Assembly: GCF_003458415.1 (NCBI RefSeq)
Contig: NZ_QRUF01000001.1
Coordinates: 160,823-224,822, forward strand
Length of the DNA: 64,000 bases
Source: Collinsella sp. AF25-2LB
Lineage (GTDB): Bacteria; Actinomycetota; Coriobacteriia; Coriobacteriales; Coriobacteriaceae
Reading direction: 5' to 3'
In this document: positions 19,136-27,644 of the stretch, in pieces
How positions within the stretch are numbered: position 1 is the first letter of the stretch
Layout of the letters: every line of letters begins with the position of its first letter
Position numbers and translations under genes: made by a program
The notes under the pieces: model-generated
The model's database searches: none
Told to the model about the DNA's origin: nothing
The model's input: the letters and a program-made list of their open reading frames with translations, nothing else

Positions 19136-20042
19136 CGTGGGCTACTCCTTCAAAGAGGCAATCAGCCACTTCTTCCGTAACTGGACTACCTCGCTCGGCG
19201 CCGTCATCACGATCTTCCTTTCGCTGTTTATCATCGGCCTGTTCATCATGGGCTCTGCGATGCTGAACTCCGTGATCGGCACCGTCGAGGATCAGGTTGT
19301 CATCAACGCGTTCATTAGTGATGACGCCGATCAGGCCGATGTTCAGGCTTTTGAGGCCGAGCTTAAGACGTGGAATAACGTCAAGTCCGTGACCTATAAG
19401 GACAAGGACGACGCGCTGGCCGAGTATACGAGCAAGATGTCGGGCAACGCCGACGCCACCATGAGCGCGCTCGATGGCCAGAACCCGCTGCCGGCTTCCT
19501 TCGCTATTGAGATGGACGATCCGTCCAAGGTCGAGAGCACGGCAAAGAAGCTCAAGAAGGATGCCGATTTCCAGAAGATCGCGGATGACGGCGACGTCAA
19601 CGCGAGCGTGCTGTACGGCCAGGAGGAAGTGAGCCGCCTGTTCCAGGTGACCAACTACATCCGCATCGCCGCCGTGGTGCTCGTTGGTCTTCTGACCTTT
19701 ATCGCATTCATCTTCATCAACAACACGATTCGCCTGTCCATCACGGCGCGTCGTCGTGAGATTGCGATTATGCGTCTGGTCGGCGCCAGCAACGGCTTCA
19801 TTCGTGGCCCGTTTATCACCGAGGGCGTGCTGCAGGCCATTTTGGGCTCGCTGCTTTCCATCGGCGTTCTGGAGCTGCTGCGCAATCTGATGATCCCGCG
19901 TCTGCAGGAGAGCATCGGCTGGATGTCGTTTGCCCTGCCGATGCAGTACTACCTGGTGACCTATGCTGCGCTGATTCTGGTCGGCGTGATTATCGGTCTC
20001 TTTGGTTCTGCCATCGCCATGCGCCGCTACCTGCGCGTGTAG
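19122..20042 (+). CDS. ftsX: Cell-division membrane protein FtsX
   Basis: 306 residues. A first membrane segment (about 25-50) is followed by an extracellular domain of about 120 residues and three more segments near residues 178-200, 225-250 and 275-298, the FtsX layout. RRREIAIMRLVGASNGFIRGPF is the cytoplasmic loop that contacts FtsE. The start overlaps ftsE by 14 bp, indicating translational coupling. The extracellular domain should activate a cell-wall hydrolase; no such hydrolase gene is adjacent, since RNase R follows. Confidence 0.95.
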   Translation: MAPTNVGYSFKEAISHFFRNWTTSLGAVITIFLSLFIIGLFIMGSAMLNSVIGTVEDQVVINAFISDDADQADVQAFEAELKTWNNVKSVTYKDKDDALAEYTSKMSGNADATMSALDGQNPLPASFAIEMDDPSKVESTAKKLKKDADFQKIADDGDVNASVLYGQEEVSRLFQVTNYIRIAAVVLVGLLTFIAFIFINNTIRLSITARRREIAIMRLVGASNGFIRGPFITEGVLQAILGSLLSIGVLELLRNLMIPRLQESIGWMSFALPMQYYLVTYAALILVGVIIGLFGSAIAMRRYLRV

Positions 20043-20066
20043 GCATGCTTGGAATTCATCCCTTCC

Positions 20067-20100
20067 AACGGGTCGTCTCTTATGGGGCGGCCCGTTTTTT
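20067..20100 (+). terminator. Terminator of ftsEX
   Basis: AACGGGTCG (20067-20075) pairs with CGGCCCGTT (20088-20096), followed by TTTT. Confidence 0.8.
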
Positions 20101-20177
20101 GATCCCTAGGGGACGGCAGGAAAGCGAATCATTTGGGTAGACTCTTTGGAGTTCGCAATCGATAGTTAGGAGGCGCC

Positions 20178-22313
20178 ATGGGGCGCAATAACAAGCATAA
20201 GCGTGGAGCTCGCAATCAGCGCGGGCCGGTGCGCAGCGAACGCCGTCCGAGCCTGACCGGGCGCGTGCAGCTCCATGAGCATAGCGCCTACGTTGTAACC
20301 GAAAACGGCGACTACAAGGTCATGGGCCGCGGTAAGCGCGAGATCATGGATGGCGATACCGTTGCCGTGAGCATTAAGAACAGCCCGCACGGTGAGCGGC
20401 GCGCCGTGATCGAAAGCGTGGTTGAGCGTGCAGCCATAAGCGTGGTGGGCACGTACCAGACCGCCGGTCCGCTCGGTGTGATCGAGCCGCTCGATTCGCG
20501 TCTGAAGGCCGACTTCTTCATTCTGCCCGAGGATACCTCGGCGGATCGTCTGGGTGTCCACCCGGGTGATGCTGTTGTCGCGCGCATTTTGACCTACCCG
20601 ACGCGCCTGGAATCGGGTACCGTGACGATCGAACGCCGCATTGGCGGAGATGACGCGCCCGATTTGGGCGTTCAATATGTGATGGCGCGTTACGGCTATA
20701 CCGATAGCTATCCCGAGGCCGCGCTGGACGAGGCCGAGGGGCTTTCGCTCGATGTGTCCGCGGCGCTTAAGGACCCGCTCCGCCGCGATCTGCGCGACCG
20801 CTTTGTCATCACGATCGACCCAGTCGACGCGCGCGACTTTGACGACGCCATTTCGCTGGAGCGAACGCCCGAGGGTGGCTACAAGCTGGGTGTGCATATC
20901 GCCGACGTTTCACACTATGTGGCTTGGGACGGGCATATCGATCTTGAGGCTCGCCATCGTACGACATCGGTGTATCTGGCCGATCGCGTGCTTCCCATGC
21001 TGCCCGAACGCCTGTCCTGTGACCTGTGCTCGCTTCGCCCTGACGAGGACCGTCTTGCGTTTACCGTTGACATTGAGCTCGATGCACAGGGTCGCGTGCG
21101 GCATTACGATCCGTACCCCAGCGTGATTCGCTCGCGTGTGCGTATGGACTATGACGGCGCCGAGGCGCTGCTGGTGCGTGCCGGCGCGGTTGAGTATTCG
21201 GTGCTGGAGGGTGCAGCCGAGGATGTTGCGGCTGCCGAGACCTCGCGCGAGGAAGCGCTTGAGCGCGGTCTTGCGTGCGAGGAGGCCGCCCGCGGCTACA
21301 ACGTCGACCTCGGCGATTTCCTTGTCGCCGCTAACGAACTCGCCGAACTCCGCCGTCGTATCCGTCGCGCCCGCGGCTCGGTCGATTTTGACACGGCCGA
21401 GATTCGTGCTCTGTTGGATGAGGACGGAGTGCCCGTGCAGATTGTGGCGCGTGAGCGTTCGTGTGCCACGTCGCTTATCGAGGAAGCTATGCTGCTCGCC
21501 AACGAGTGCGTTGCAGAGTGGCTGGCAGACCGTGATATCGAGGCCTGCTATCGCGTGCATGAGGATCCGAGCCCCGATAGCCTGCACGGTGCCGCCGTTG
21601 CGCTGGCGCAGCTAGGCATCATCGACGATCGCCGTGCTGCCGGTATTGCCCTGGGGAGCCCCGATGAGCTGCAGGCTGCAGTCGATGCTGCCGCCGGTAC
21701 GGCCAACGCACCGCTCGTTAACACGCTGCTTCTGCGCAGCATGCAGCGCGCGCTGTACAAGCCGCGCAACGAGGGCCACTTTGCGCTCGCCGCGCCGTGC
21801 TACTGTCACTTTACGAGTCCCATCCGTCGCTACCCCGATCTGGTGGTGCACCGCGTGCTCAAACTGCAGTTGGCCTATGAGCGGCTCGGCGGCAAGGACG
21901 CCTTGGTCCGTACGCCGCGGCTGATCGGCAAGGGGCGCGAGTCGCTGCCGCGCATTCTGCCGCAGATCTGCCGCGCATGCAGCGATGCCGAGCGCGCGGC
22001 AGATGCCGCCAGCCATGCGACGCAAAAGATCAAGATTGCCCAGTACTATGAGGACCGTCTGGGCGAGCGCTATGCCGGAACCGTCTCGTGGGTTAGCAGT
22101 ATGGGCCTCTTTGTGCGCTTGGACCTGACGCAGGTCGAAGGCTTGGTTTCGATCAAGAGCCTGGGCAACGAGTGGTTTGAGTTCGACGAGGACGCGCTAA
22201 CGCTCACAGGTGCCGACACGGGCACCCGTTACGAGCTGGGGCAGCGCGTAATTATCGAGGTCTCGCGCGTCAATACCACGCGTGGGCACTTGGACTTTAA
22301 GCTTATCCATTAG
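20178..22313 (+). CDS. rnr: Ribonuclease R
   Basis: A 711-residue 3'-5' exoribonuclease that degrades structured RNA. Order of domains: basic N-terminus, cold-shock-like RNA-binding domains (to about residue 200), the RNB catalytic domain with the metal-binding series DPVDARDFDDAISLE (about 220), and a C-terminal S1 domain (RYAGTVSWVSSMGLFVRLD). AGGAGG lies upstream of the ATG. In many Gram-positives rnr and smpB are close; here smpB is 4 kb away, with recombinase and tRNA genes in between. RNase R and SmpB act together in trans-translation. Confidence 0.95.
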   Translation: MGRNNKHKRGARNQRGPVRSERRPSLTGRVQLHEHSAYVVTENGDYKVMGRGKREIMDGDTVAVSIKNSPHGERRAVIESVVERAAISVVGTYQTAGPLGVIEPLDSRLKADFFILPEDTSADRLGVHPGDAVVARILTYPTRLESGTVTIERRIGGDDAPDLGVQYVMARYGYTDSYPEAALDEAEGLSLDVSAALKDPLRRDLRDRFVITIDPVDARDFDDAISLERTPEGGYKLGVHIADVSHYVAWDGHIDLEARHRTTSVYLADRVLPMLPERLSCDLCSLRPDEDRLAFTVDIELDAQGRVRHYDPYPSVIRSRVRMDYDGAEALLVRAGAVEYSVLEGAAEDVAAAETSREEALERGLACEEAARGYNVDLGDFLVAANELAELRRRIRRARGSVDFDTAEIRALLDEDGVPVQIVARERSCATSLIEEAMLLANECVAEWLADRDIEACYRVHEDPSPDSLHGAAVALAQLGIIDDRRAAGIALGSPDELQAAVDAAAGTANAPLVNTLLLRSMQRALYKPRNEGHFALAAPCYCHFTSPIRRYPDLVVHRVLKLQLAYERLGGKDALVRTPRLIGKGRESLPRILPQICRACSDAERAADAASHATQKIKIAQYYEDRLGERYAGTVSWVSSMGLFVRLDLTQVEGLVSIKSLGNEWFEFDEDALTLTGADTGTRYELGQRVIIEVSRVNTTRGHLDFKLIH

Positions 22314-22341
22314 CCAAATCCCGGCTCATGGTGGGGGAGCG

Positions 22342-22372
22342 GAGGGCGGCCTTTCGGGACCGCCCTTTGCAT
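22342..22372 (+). terminator. Terminator of rnr
   Basis: AGGGCGG (22343-22349) pairs with CCGCCCT (22360-22366) with further pairing inward; a short T-rich tail follows. Confidence 0.7.
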
Positions 22373-22440
22373 TTGAATCGTGGCTACCTTGCCGTCTGCT
22401 CGGCCGCCCGCTTACCTGCTATTTGAGAGGTAGAACCTAC

Positions 22441-22468
22441 CAAAATAAACCTGTCCCTTTTTGGCAGG
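22441..22468 (+). repeat. 28-bp intergenic repeat, copy 2
   Basis: Differs at one base from 10260-10287. In this copy TAAACCTG and CAGGTTTA make a hairpin around TCCCTTTTTGG. It lies 22 bp before the serine recombinase start. Confidence 0.6.
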
Positions 22469-22490
22469 TTTACAAGAAAGCGGGGATGAG

Positions 22491-23096
22491 ATGGCGACGG
22501 TGTACGGTTATGCGCGGGTGAGTTCGCGCGATCAGAATCTTAATCGGCAGCTGGATGCGCTGGGCGCCTATGGCGTGGGCTCAGCGAATATTTATGCCGA
22601 CCATGCGAGCGGCAAGGACTTCGATCGACCGCGTTATCGCGAGCTGCTGCACGTTCTGGGAGACGGGGACGTGCTGGTGGTGCTTTCTATCGACCGACTT
22701 GGTCGTAATTACTCCGAGATTCTTGAGGAATGGCGGCGCATTACCAAGGAGCTCGGGGTTGCCATTGTGGTGTTGGACATGCCATTGCTTGACACGCGTG
22801 TCAGGGCCAGCGGCGCGCCGGATGTGACCAACACCCTGATTGTCGATATTGTGCTGCAACTGCTGAGCTACGTGGCGCAGGTGGAACGCGAGAATATCCA
22901 TCGGCGCCAGGCGGAGGGAATTGCAGCGGCGCGGGCGCGAGGGGTCCGTTTCGGTCGACCTCGCAAGCCGTGCCCTCCTCAGTTTGAGCTAGTGCGCGAT
23001 AGCTATGAGGCAGGCGATATTACCCGCAGCCAGGCAGCAAAGTGCCTGGGCGTGTGCGTGGGGACGTTTGATCGCTGGATGCGCGAGGCGGGGTAG
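22491..23096 (+). CDS. Serine recombinase (resolvase/invertase family)
   Basis: 201 residues. The catalytic serine is in YARVSSRDQN (about residue 10); the arginine cluster is carried by SIDRLGRNYSE and AQVERENIHRRQAEGI. A C-terminal helix-turn-helix (TRSQAAKCLGVCVGTFDRWM) follows, so the protein is full-length for the resolvase/DNA-invertase group and looks active. No transposase, invertible promoter or res site is apparent beside it. It may be a stray element-derived gene or may act on a distant site. It sits between rnr and a VanZ-like gene on the same strand. Confidence 0.9.
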   Translation: MATVYGYARVSSRDQNLNRQLDALGAYGVGSANIYADHASGKDFDRPRYRELLHVLGDGDVLVVLSIDRLGRNYSEILEEWRRITKELGVAIVVLDMPLLDTRVRASGAPDVTNTLIVDIVLQLLSYVAQVERENIHRRQAEGIAAARARGVRFGRPRKPCPPQFELVRDSYEAGDITRSQAAKCLGVCVGTFDRWMREAG

Positions 23097-23201
23097 GGGT
23101 TTGCGTCGCCTTGTCGCTTCCTGTTGCGATTCAAATTTTGATACGGTGACGATGTCATTTGGGGCTACACTCGCTGATATTCAAAAAAAGGAGGTTGGCC
23201 C

Positions 23202-23783
23202 TTGGCGCGCGTAAAACAAATAATCGGATGGACCGCGATCGTTCTGTTCGCTGCAACGCTGGCGGGCATCTGGGTGCTGACGGAGCAAAATGCGGTGGAG
23301 ACGTCGTTGCTGAGCGAGTCCACCGCGCGTGTGGTGGAGGGTCAGGCTACGGGCGTTCAGGCCGCCGATGCCACGGGTGAAGCCCAGACGGAGAACGGAA
23401 TGACCGGGGGCACCGATTCGGCTGCCTCGAATGTCCGGTCTGGCCGACTTGCTTCCATTCGCATGTGGGTGGGCGCAAACGTCCGTCGCGTTGCCCATAC
23501 CGTAGAGTTTTTCTTCGTCGGATTGTTCGCCTCGGTGATCGTGGCTTGCTTTTCCAGGCGTCCGTGGAGCGTGTGCTCCCGTTGCGTGCCCGTATTGCTC
23601 TTTTGCGCCGCCTGCTCCGTTGGCGATCAGGTACATAAGATCTTTGTTCCCGGCAGGCATTTCGACGTTATCGATTTAGGATTCGATGCTGCGGGCTATA
23701 TCACCGCCATGCTGTTGGTATTGCTGGCAGCGGCGTTGGTGCGCCATGCGACTCGGCCGATCGGCGCCCATGCAAGGCGCTAG
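23202..23783 (+). CDS. VanZ-like membrane protein
   Basis: 193 residues from a TTG start at 23202, picked because AAAGGAGG lies 7 nt upstream. One helix at residues 7-27, a polar stretch, then three helices. The later part carries the VanZ pattern: AHTVEFFFVGLF, then SVGDQVHKIFVPGRHFDVIDLGFDAAGY, which matches the usual DExxQ-fxpgRxxDxxDxxxNxxG layout. VanZ-like proteins are linked to glycopeptide tolerance in some species, but most are of unknown function. Confidence 0.75.
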   Translation: MARVKQIIGWTAIVLFAATLAGIWVLTEQNAVETSLLSESTARVVEGQATGVQAADATGEAQTENGMTGGTDSAASNVRSGRLASIRMWVGANVRRVAHTVEFFFVGLFASVIVACFSRRPWSVCSRCVPVLLFCAACSVGDQVHKIFVPGRHFDVIDLGFDAAGYITAMLLVLLAAALVRHATRPIGAHARR

Positions 23784-23905
23784 CCTTAAGACGAGACATC
23801 GCGACTGCCTATGCTTCGACATTGACTACAATAACGGCTGCAATCGCGAGCGGTCGTCGATGTGCAGTTTTCCATACACCTGTTTTCTCTAAGAAAGGAA
23901 ATCCC

Positions 23906-24265
23906 ATGGCGGTATTGTTTGTTGAATATCCCAAGTGCTCGACCTGTAAGAAGGCCAAGGCATGGCTGGACGAACATGGGGTAGAGTATATCGACCGCGA
24001 TATCGTTTTGGACAATCCCACGGCTGATGAGCTTGCGACCTGGATTGCTCGTTCGGGGCTGCCGGTGCGGCGCTTCTTTAATTCGTCGGGCATGAAATAT
24101 CGAGAGCTGGGCCTGAAGGCGCGTCTGGATGCGGGCATGACGGATCGGGAATGCTATGAGCTGCTGGCGACCGACGGCATGCTGGTCAAGCGTCCGCTGC
24201 TGGTGGGCGACGACTTTGCGATTCCTGGCTTTAGGGAAGCGGCTTGGGCCGAGGCGTTGCTGTAG
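23906..24265 (+). CDS. ArsC/Spx-family protein
   Basis: 119 residues with a thioredoxin-like fold. The N-terminal CSTCKKAK motif (CxxC) and the later LLVKRPLLV segment (here MLVKRPLLV) define the ArsC-related/YffB-Spx group. The motif is closest to the reductase-like branch rather than to true Spx, which also binds RNA polymerase. The ATG follows AAGAAAGGAAA. Arsenate reduction is unproven: no arsenic genes are nearby. Confidence 0.85.
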   Translation: MAVLFVEYPKCSTCKKAKAWLDEHGVEYIDRDIVLDNPTADELATWIARSGLPVRRFFNSSGMKYRELGLKARLDAGMTDRECYELLATDGMLVKRPLLVGDDFAIPGFREAAWAEALL

Positions 24266-24337
24266 CGGCTCCGGAAAATGCGACCCGTTTTGAGTGATCG
24301 GGGTGGGATGTGTTTTCCATCGGCGGGCTCGCTCGGC

Positions 24338-24748
24338 TCAATCCTCGAGCTGTGCCCATTCGTGCGGATCGTAGACCTTTACGTGCTTGTTGGGCTTGCC
24401 GCTCCAGTACTCCTCGTCCATAAAGGGCAGATATGCCTGAACGCCGGGACAGATAAAGGGAATCCGCTGCTGTTGCAGTCGCTCGCGCTGGCGCTGCTCC
24501 AGGTGCGCCTCGGATATGACGGTCGGCATACCGGACAGCTCGACGAGGCTTGCCTGGATTCGCTTAAGGTCGGGGAGTCCCGCGTGCCATGACACTCGCA
24601 TGATCAAAAAGGATGCACGGCGGTATTTTGCCTGCATCACCGTGATGGCGGGGCGCAGTGTGGGATGGATTTTGTCCCGTTCGGGCCAAAGGTCAGCAGT
24701 GATCTCGAGGCCCAGGGTCTCCCATAGGTAATCAAGCTCTTCGTCCAT
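24338..24748 (-). CDS. Hypothetical protein, resembles the N-terminal part of a MarR-like regulator
   Basis: 136 residues from the ATG at 24748 (GAGG 4 nt upstream). The stretch LEQRQRERLQQQRIPFICPGVQAYLPFM is like a segment found in some Gram-positive MarR-type proteins, where it precedes a winged helix. Here the chain ends soon after (HEWAQLED), so the DNA-binding part is absent. It could be a truncated gene or a stand-alone sensor domain. It ends in TGA, rare in this window, and is convergent with the ArsC-like gene. Confidence 0.55.
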   Translation of the reverse strand: MDEELDYLWETLGLEITADLWPERDKIHPTLRPAITVMQAKYRRASFLIMRVSWHAGLPDLKRIQASLVELSGMPTVISEAHLEQRQRERLQQQRIPFICPGVQAYLPFMDEEYWSGKPNKHVKVYDPHEWAQLED

Positions 24749-24950
24749 GGTGCCTCGATATCCGTGCAATGATGACGGTTCGATTGTGCCATCAGCCGTG
24801 AGTGCTGCATTGTTGTAATCTACCAGCGGTAGATGTGGGATGTTTTACGGGCTTTGACGCCGTAGGTGTCGCTGGTGCTTCACAGGTCCTTCACGGGTTG
24901 GACTAAATTAGGCCAATTTGACTGAATTTCAAAAAAGTCAAAATTGGGGC

Positions 24951-24979
24951 TTGCGTCACGGCGAGACTTCCCGTATATT
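24951..24979 (+). promoter_or_regulatory. Promoter of the tRNA-Gln/tRNA-Glu unit
   Basis: TTGCGT (24951-24956), 17-bp spacer, TATATT (24974-24979). Directly upstream is an AT-rich inverted repeat, CCAATTTGACT (24913-24923) and AGTCAAAATTGG (24936-24947), which may be an upstream element or the end of an older unit. Confidence 0.6.
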
Positions 24980-25023
24980 TCTTTCTTGCGCAAAGGCACA
25001 GCCGAGCGCAGCGATGCAGTCAT

Positions 25024-25097
25024 TGGGATGTCGTCTAATGGCAGGACAGCGGATTCTGGTTCCGTCAATGGGGGTTCGACTCCCTCCATCCCAGCCA
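25024..25097 (+). tRNA. tRNA-Gln (CTG anticodon)
   Basis: Acceptor TGGGATG pairs with CATCCCA; anticodon loop TTCTGGT gives CTG; the T-loop is TTCGACT; CCA is encoded (25095-25097). The D-arm TCTAATGGCAGGA is typical for glutamine tRNA. Confidence 0.93.
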
Positions 25098-25114
25098 TTG
25101 CATTTGCTACATAT

Positions 25115-25191
25115 GGCCCGTTCGTCTAGCGGTTTAGGACGCCGCCCTCTCAAGGCGGAGATCACCAGTTCGAATCTGGTACGGGCTACCA
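25115..25191 (+). tRNA. tRNA-Glu (CTC anticodon)
   Basis: Acceptor GGCCCGT pairs with ACGGGCT (one G-T); the anticodon stem CCGCC/GGCGG encloses CTCTCAA, giving CTC; the T-loop is TTCGAAT; CCA is encoded. It lies 17 bp after tRNA-Gln, so both are transcribed together. Confidence 0.93.
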
Positions 25192-25200
25192 AAATTGAAC

Positions 25201-25228
25201 GCCCGGGCCTCGTAAGAGACCCGGGTTT
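25201..25228 (+). terminator. Terminator of the tRNA unit
   Basis: CCCGGG(C)CTC and GAG(A)CCCGGG pair around GTAA, followed by TTTT. Confidence 0.85.
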
Positions 25229-25285
25229 TGTGTATTAACCGTATATACGGCGCCTGCCGTGTTTCGCTCAGATCGAGGAGTAGCC

Positions 25286-26203
25286 ATGGATCTGCCCATC
25301 AGCTTGCAAGACATCACGTATGCCGAGAACTATCTGGCGCAGGGCGACCTGGCTACGGCGACGCCGCTGCTGGAGCGTCTGGTGGAGCTCGCCGAGGAGT
25401 ATATCGACGCTGAGTGCAAGACGGAGGAGAAGCGTCAATACTTTAGCTTCGATAGCAAGTTTGAGCGCTTGGCCTATCGCCGCGTGGAGAAGGATCCGCG
25501 CGAGCTCGTGCAGGTCGAGGTGCCGTTTGACCGCCTGTACTCTGACATGGCGTTTGCCTACATTCGCCAGCAGGATTATGTGAGTGCTCGCAACGCCTTG
25601 ATGCAGGCCGTGCGCTGGGACCCCATGAACTGCAACTGCCGCCTGGATCTGGCCGAGCTGTTCCGCGCTCTCGAGGACAAGCAGGAATGGGCATCGCTCT
25701 CGTTCTCGGTGCTGGAGCGTGCAAGCGATGGCAAGTGCGCCGCCCGCGCTTACGCCAATCTAGGTCAGTACTTCTTGGAGCCCGAGACCGAGAACGTTTC
25801 GGCTGCCGTGGGCTGCGCGCGTCTGGCGCTGCGCCTGGCGCCCAACGATGCGCATACGACGCGCCTGCTCAACAAGATCCATACCACCTATCCGGATGCC
25901 GCCGATGAGAGCGACGACCACGTGATGGGTGAACTGGCCCTGCAAGGCGTGCCGACCTCGCCTTCGGCCGAGATTGCCATCTGCCTGATTATGTGCGCGA
26001 CCGATGCTGCAAGCGACGGCGACAAGCAGGAGGCGACGCGCCTGACGGTACGTGCTCGCGACTTGGTGGGCGAGGAGGCCTGCGCGGCGATTATCAAACT
26101 GGTGCGCGAGAGCGATGCCGAGCTCAATGCCGAGCGCAAGGCAAAGCGCGAGGCTGCGGGCTCAAACGCCGATGGCGCCAAGGAGGCCGGCGATGCCCAG
26201 TAA
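25286..26203 (+). CDS. TPR-repeat protein
   Basis: 305 residues, soluble, mostly helical. Tetratricopeptide-like repeats are visible, e.g. AENYLAQGDLATATPLLERL (residues 12-31), DMAFAYIRQQDYVSARNALMQAV (about 87-110) and the following units. The C-terminal 40 residues are rich in Lys, Glu and Ala. No catalytic motif. The ATG follows GAGGAG. It overlaps smpB by 11 bp and supplies that gene's ribosome binding site, so the two are expressed together; a link to ribosome rescue is only suggested by position. Confidence 0.8.
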   Translation: MDLPISLQDITYAENYLAQGDLATATPLLERLVELAEEYIDAECKTEEKRQYFSFDSKFERLAYRRVEKDPRELVQVEVPFDRLYSDMAFAYIRQQDYVSARNALMQAVRWDPMNCNCRLDLAELFRALEDKQEWASLSFSVLERASDGKCAARAYANLGQYFLEPETENVSAAVGCARLALRLAPNDAHTTRLLNKIHTTYPDAADESDDHVMGELALQGVPTSPSAEIAICLIMCATDAASDGDKQEATRLTVRARDLVGEEACAAIIKLVRESDAELNAERKAKREAAGSNADGAKEAGDAQ

Positions 26204-26663
26204 GCGCGAGCGCAAACTCATTTCCAAGAATCGCTCGGCACATCACGAGTACTTTATCGATGAGACGTTTGAGTGCGGTATTGAGCTGAGTGGCACCGAG
26301 GTCAAGTCGATTCGCGAGCGCGCCTGCCAGATCACCGATACCTTCGCGCTGATCCGCGGCGGGGAGTGCTGGCTCGTCGGCCTGCATATCCACCCTTATA
26401 GCCATGGTGGCGTGTGGAATCGCGATCCTGACCGTCGGCGTCGTCTGCTGCTGCACCGCAAGGAGATCGACTTTCTTGACGGCAAACTTCGCAACCGTGG
26501 TTATGCGCTGGTTCCGTTGGAGCTCTACTTTAATACCGACGGCCGCGTAAAGCTGCTGCTGGGTCTGGGTCGCGGCAAGAAGCTCTACGACAAGCGCGAG
26601 GACATGGCCAAGCGTGATGTCCAACGCGAGATCGACCGCGCCCTTAAGGAACGCAACCGCTAG
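26193..26663 (+). CDS. smpB: SsrA-binding protein SmpB
   Basis: 156 residues. The family features are clear: NRSAHHEYFIDETFECGIELSGTEVKSIR near the N-terminus, HIHPYSHGG in the middle, and a basic C-terminal tail GKKLYDKREDMAKRDVQREI. It binds tmRNA and brings it to stalled ribosomes. No tmRNA gene is adjacent in this window. Confidence 0.97.
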   Translation: MPSKRERKLISKNRSAHHEYFIDETFECGIELSGTEVKSIRERACQITDTFALIRGGECWLVGLHIHPYSHGGVWNRDPDRRRRLLLHRKEIDFLDGKLRNRGYALVPLELYFNTDGRVKLLLGLGRGKKLYDKREDMAKRDVQREIDRALKERNR

Positions 26664-26676
26664 GCACTCTGTATAA

Positions 26677-26740
26677 GTTGCGGTGGAATACGGACTGTTT
26701 TCCTGTTTGAGGGGCTATTCAGTCCCTATTTCACCGCAAC
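26677..26740. repeat. Intergenic palindrome, GTTGCGGTGAAATAGG family, copy 2
   Basis: The right arm (26720-26740) is identical to the right arm of copy 1 at 17537-17557; the left arm (26677-26697) has two changes. It begins 13 bp after the smpB stop. Confidence 0.75.
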
Positions 26741-26783
26741 TGCGGGCGTCTCATCTTTCTTACTGTTCTGACACATATGTCTC

Positions 26784-26817
26784 AAAGGCGGCGTCCGTTA
26801 TGGGTGCCGCCTTTTTT
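26784..26817 (+). terminator. Terminator downstream of smpB
   Basis: AAAGGCGGC (26784-26792) pairs with GCCGCCTTT (26806-26814), followed by TTT. Confidence 0.8.
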
Positions 26818-26868
26818 GTGGGTACATACATTCATGAGGTTCCAACCCGAGCTAGGGGAGTGATCGTT

Positions 26869-27372
26869 ATGGACAAAACTGCGTTCTTTACCATGCCGAG
26901 CGGTCTGTACGTGGTGAGCGCTGCGGCAGACGGGCTGCGCGCCGGCTGCGTCATCAATACTGCGGTGCAGGTGACGTCCATGCCGCCGCGTATTTCGGTT
27001 GCCGTGAACAAGGACAATGTCACCTCGGGCGTCATCGCATCGGCCAAAGCGTTCGCGCTGACCGTGATCGGTCAGACCGCCGACATGCTCTACATCGGTA
27101 ACTTTGGGTTCCGCACCAGCAGCGATTATGACAAGTTTGCCAAATACGAGACCCGCGAGACGGCTCTGGGCATGCCCTATGTGCCCGAGCACGCGGCGGC
27201 CCTGTTTAGCTGCCGTTTGATCGACACTGTGGATGTGGGAACGCATCTGCTGTTTATTGGCGAGGTCGAGGATGCGGAGCGCCTGAGCGACGAGACGCCG
27301 CTGACGTACGACTACTATCACAAGGTGCTAAAGGGCAAGACGCCGCCCAAAGCCTCGTCGTATCAAGGCTAG
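26869..27372 (+). CDS. Flavin reductase-like protein (FMN-binding split barrel)
   Basis: 167 residues with the family pattern: FTMPSGLYVVSAAADG at the start, GCVINTAVQVTSMPPRISVAVNKDN (flavin contact region) and a C-terminal LTYDYYHKVLKGKTPPKA end that is usual for High-Molecular-Weight rubredoxin-like flavin reductases. The ATG at 26869 follows AGGGGAG. A rubredoxin gene follows at 27461, so the pair probably passes electrons from NAD(P)H to oxygen- or peroxide-detoxifying partners (inference). Confidence 0.85.
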   Translation: MDKTAFFTMPSGLYVVSAAADGLRAGCVINTAVQVTSMPPRISVAVNKDNVTSGVIASAKAFALTVIGQTADMLYIGNFGFRTSSDYDKFAKYETRETALGMPYVPEHAAALFSCRLIDTVDVGTHLLFIGEVEDAERLSDETPLTYDYYHKVLKGKTPPKASSYQG

Positions 27373-27389
27373 AAATGTTCTAAAAATAC

Positions 27390-27417
27390 TTGCATTATAC
27401 TATTGAGAATATATACT
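27390..27417 (+). promoter_or_regulatory. Promoter of the rubredoxin gene
   Basis: TTGCAT (27390-27395), 16-bp spacer, TATACT (27412-27417). The area is unusually AT-rich with ATTATACTATTGAGAATATA between, which could hold a metal- or redox-regulator site. Confidence 0.6.
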
Positions 27418-27460
27418 AATAAGTAAGTACACCAGCAGTCACGTTCGAGAGGAGAACATC

Positions 27461-27604
27461 ATGGCTGAGGAGAAGAAGACGTATAAGTTTGTGTGCACCG
27501 TTTGCGGTTACGAGGTTGAGGTCGACACGCCCGAGCTGCCCGAGGATTACGTGTGCCCGGTGTGCGGCGTCGGCCCCGATGAGTTTGAGCTCGTCGAGGA
27601 GTAA
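27461..27604 (+). CDS. Rubredoxin
   Basis: A 47-residue protein. Two CxxC knuckles, CTVCGYE and CPVCGVG, ligate a single iron, and the intervening ELPEDYVCP and final DEFELVEE match rubredoxin. It starts at the ATG after AGGAGAAC. It is the likely electron carrier for the flavin reductase encoded just upstream, with its own promoter at 27390. Confidence 0.92.
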   Translation: MAEEKKTYKFVCTVCGYEVEVDTPELPEDYVCPVCGVGPDEFELVEE

Positions 27605-27644
27605 CTCGTAGACACACGGCGATTAGCCATACAGAGCTCTGTCC

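Noticed and set aside
22491..23201. Invertible DNA segment beside the serine recombinase
   Set aside because: I looked for inverted repeats flanking a promoter on either side and found none convincing.
26664..26868. tmRNA gene after smpB
   Set aside because: The gap is about 200 bp and consists of a palindrome and a terminator; no tRNA-like ends or tag frame are seen.
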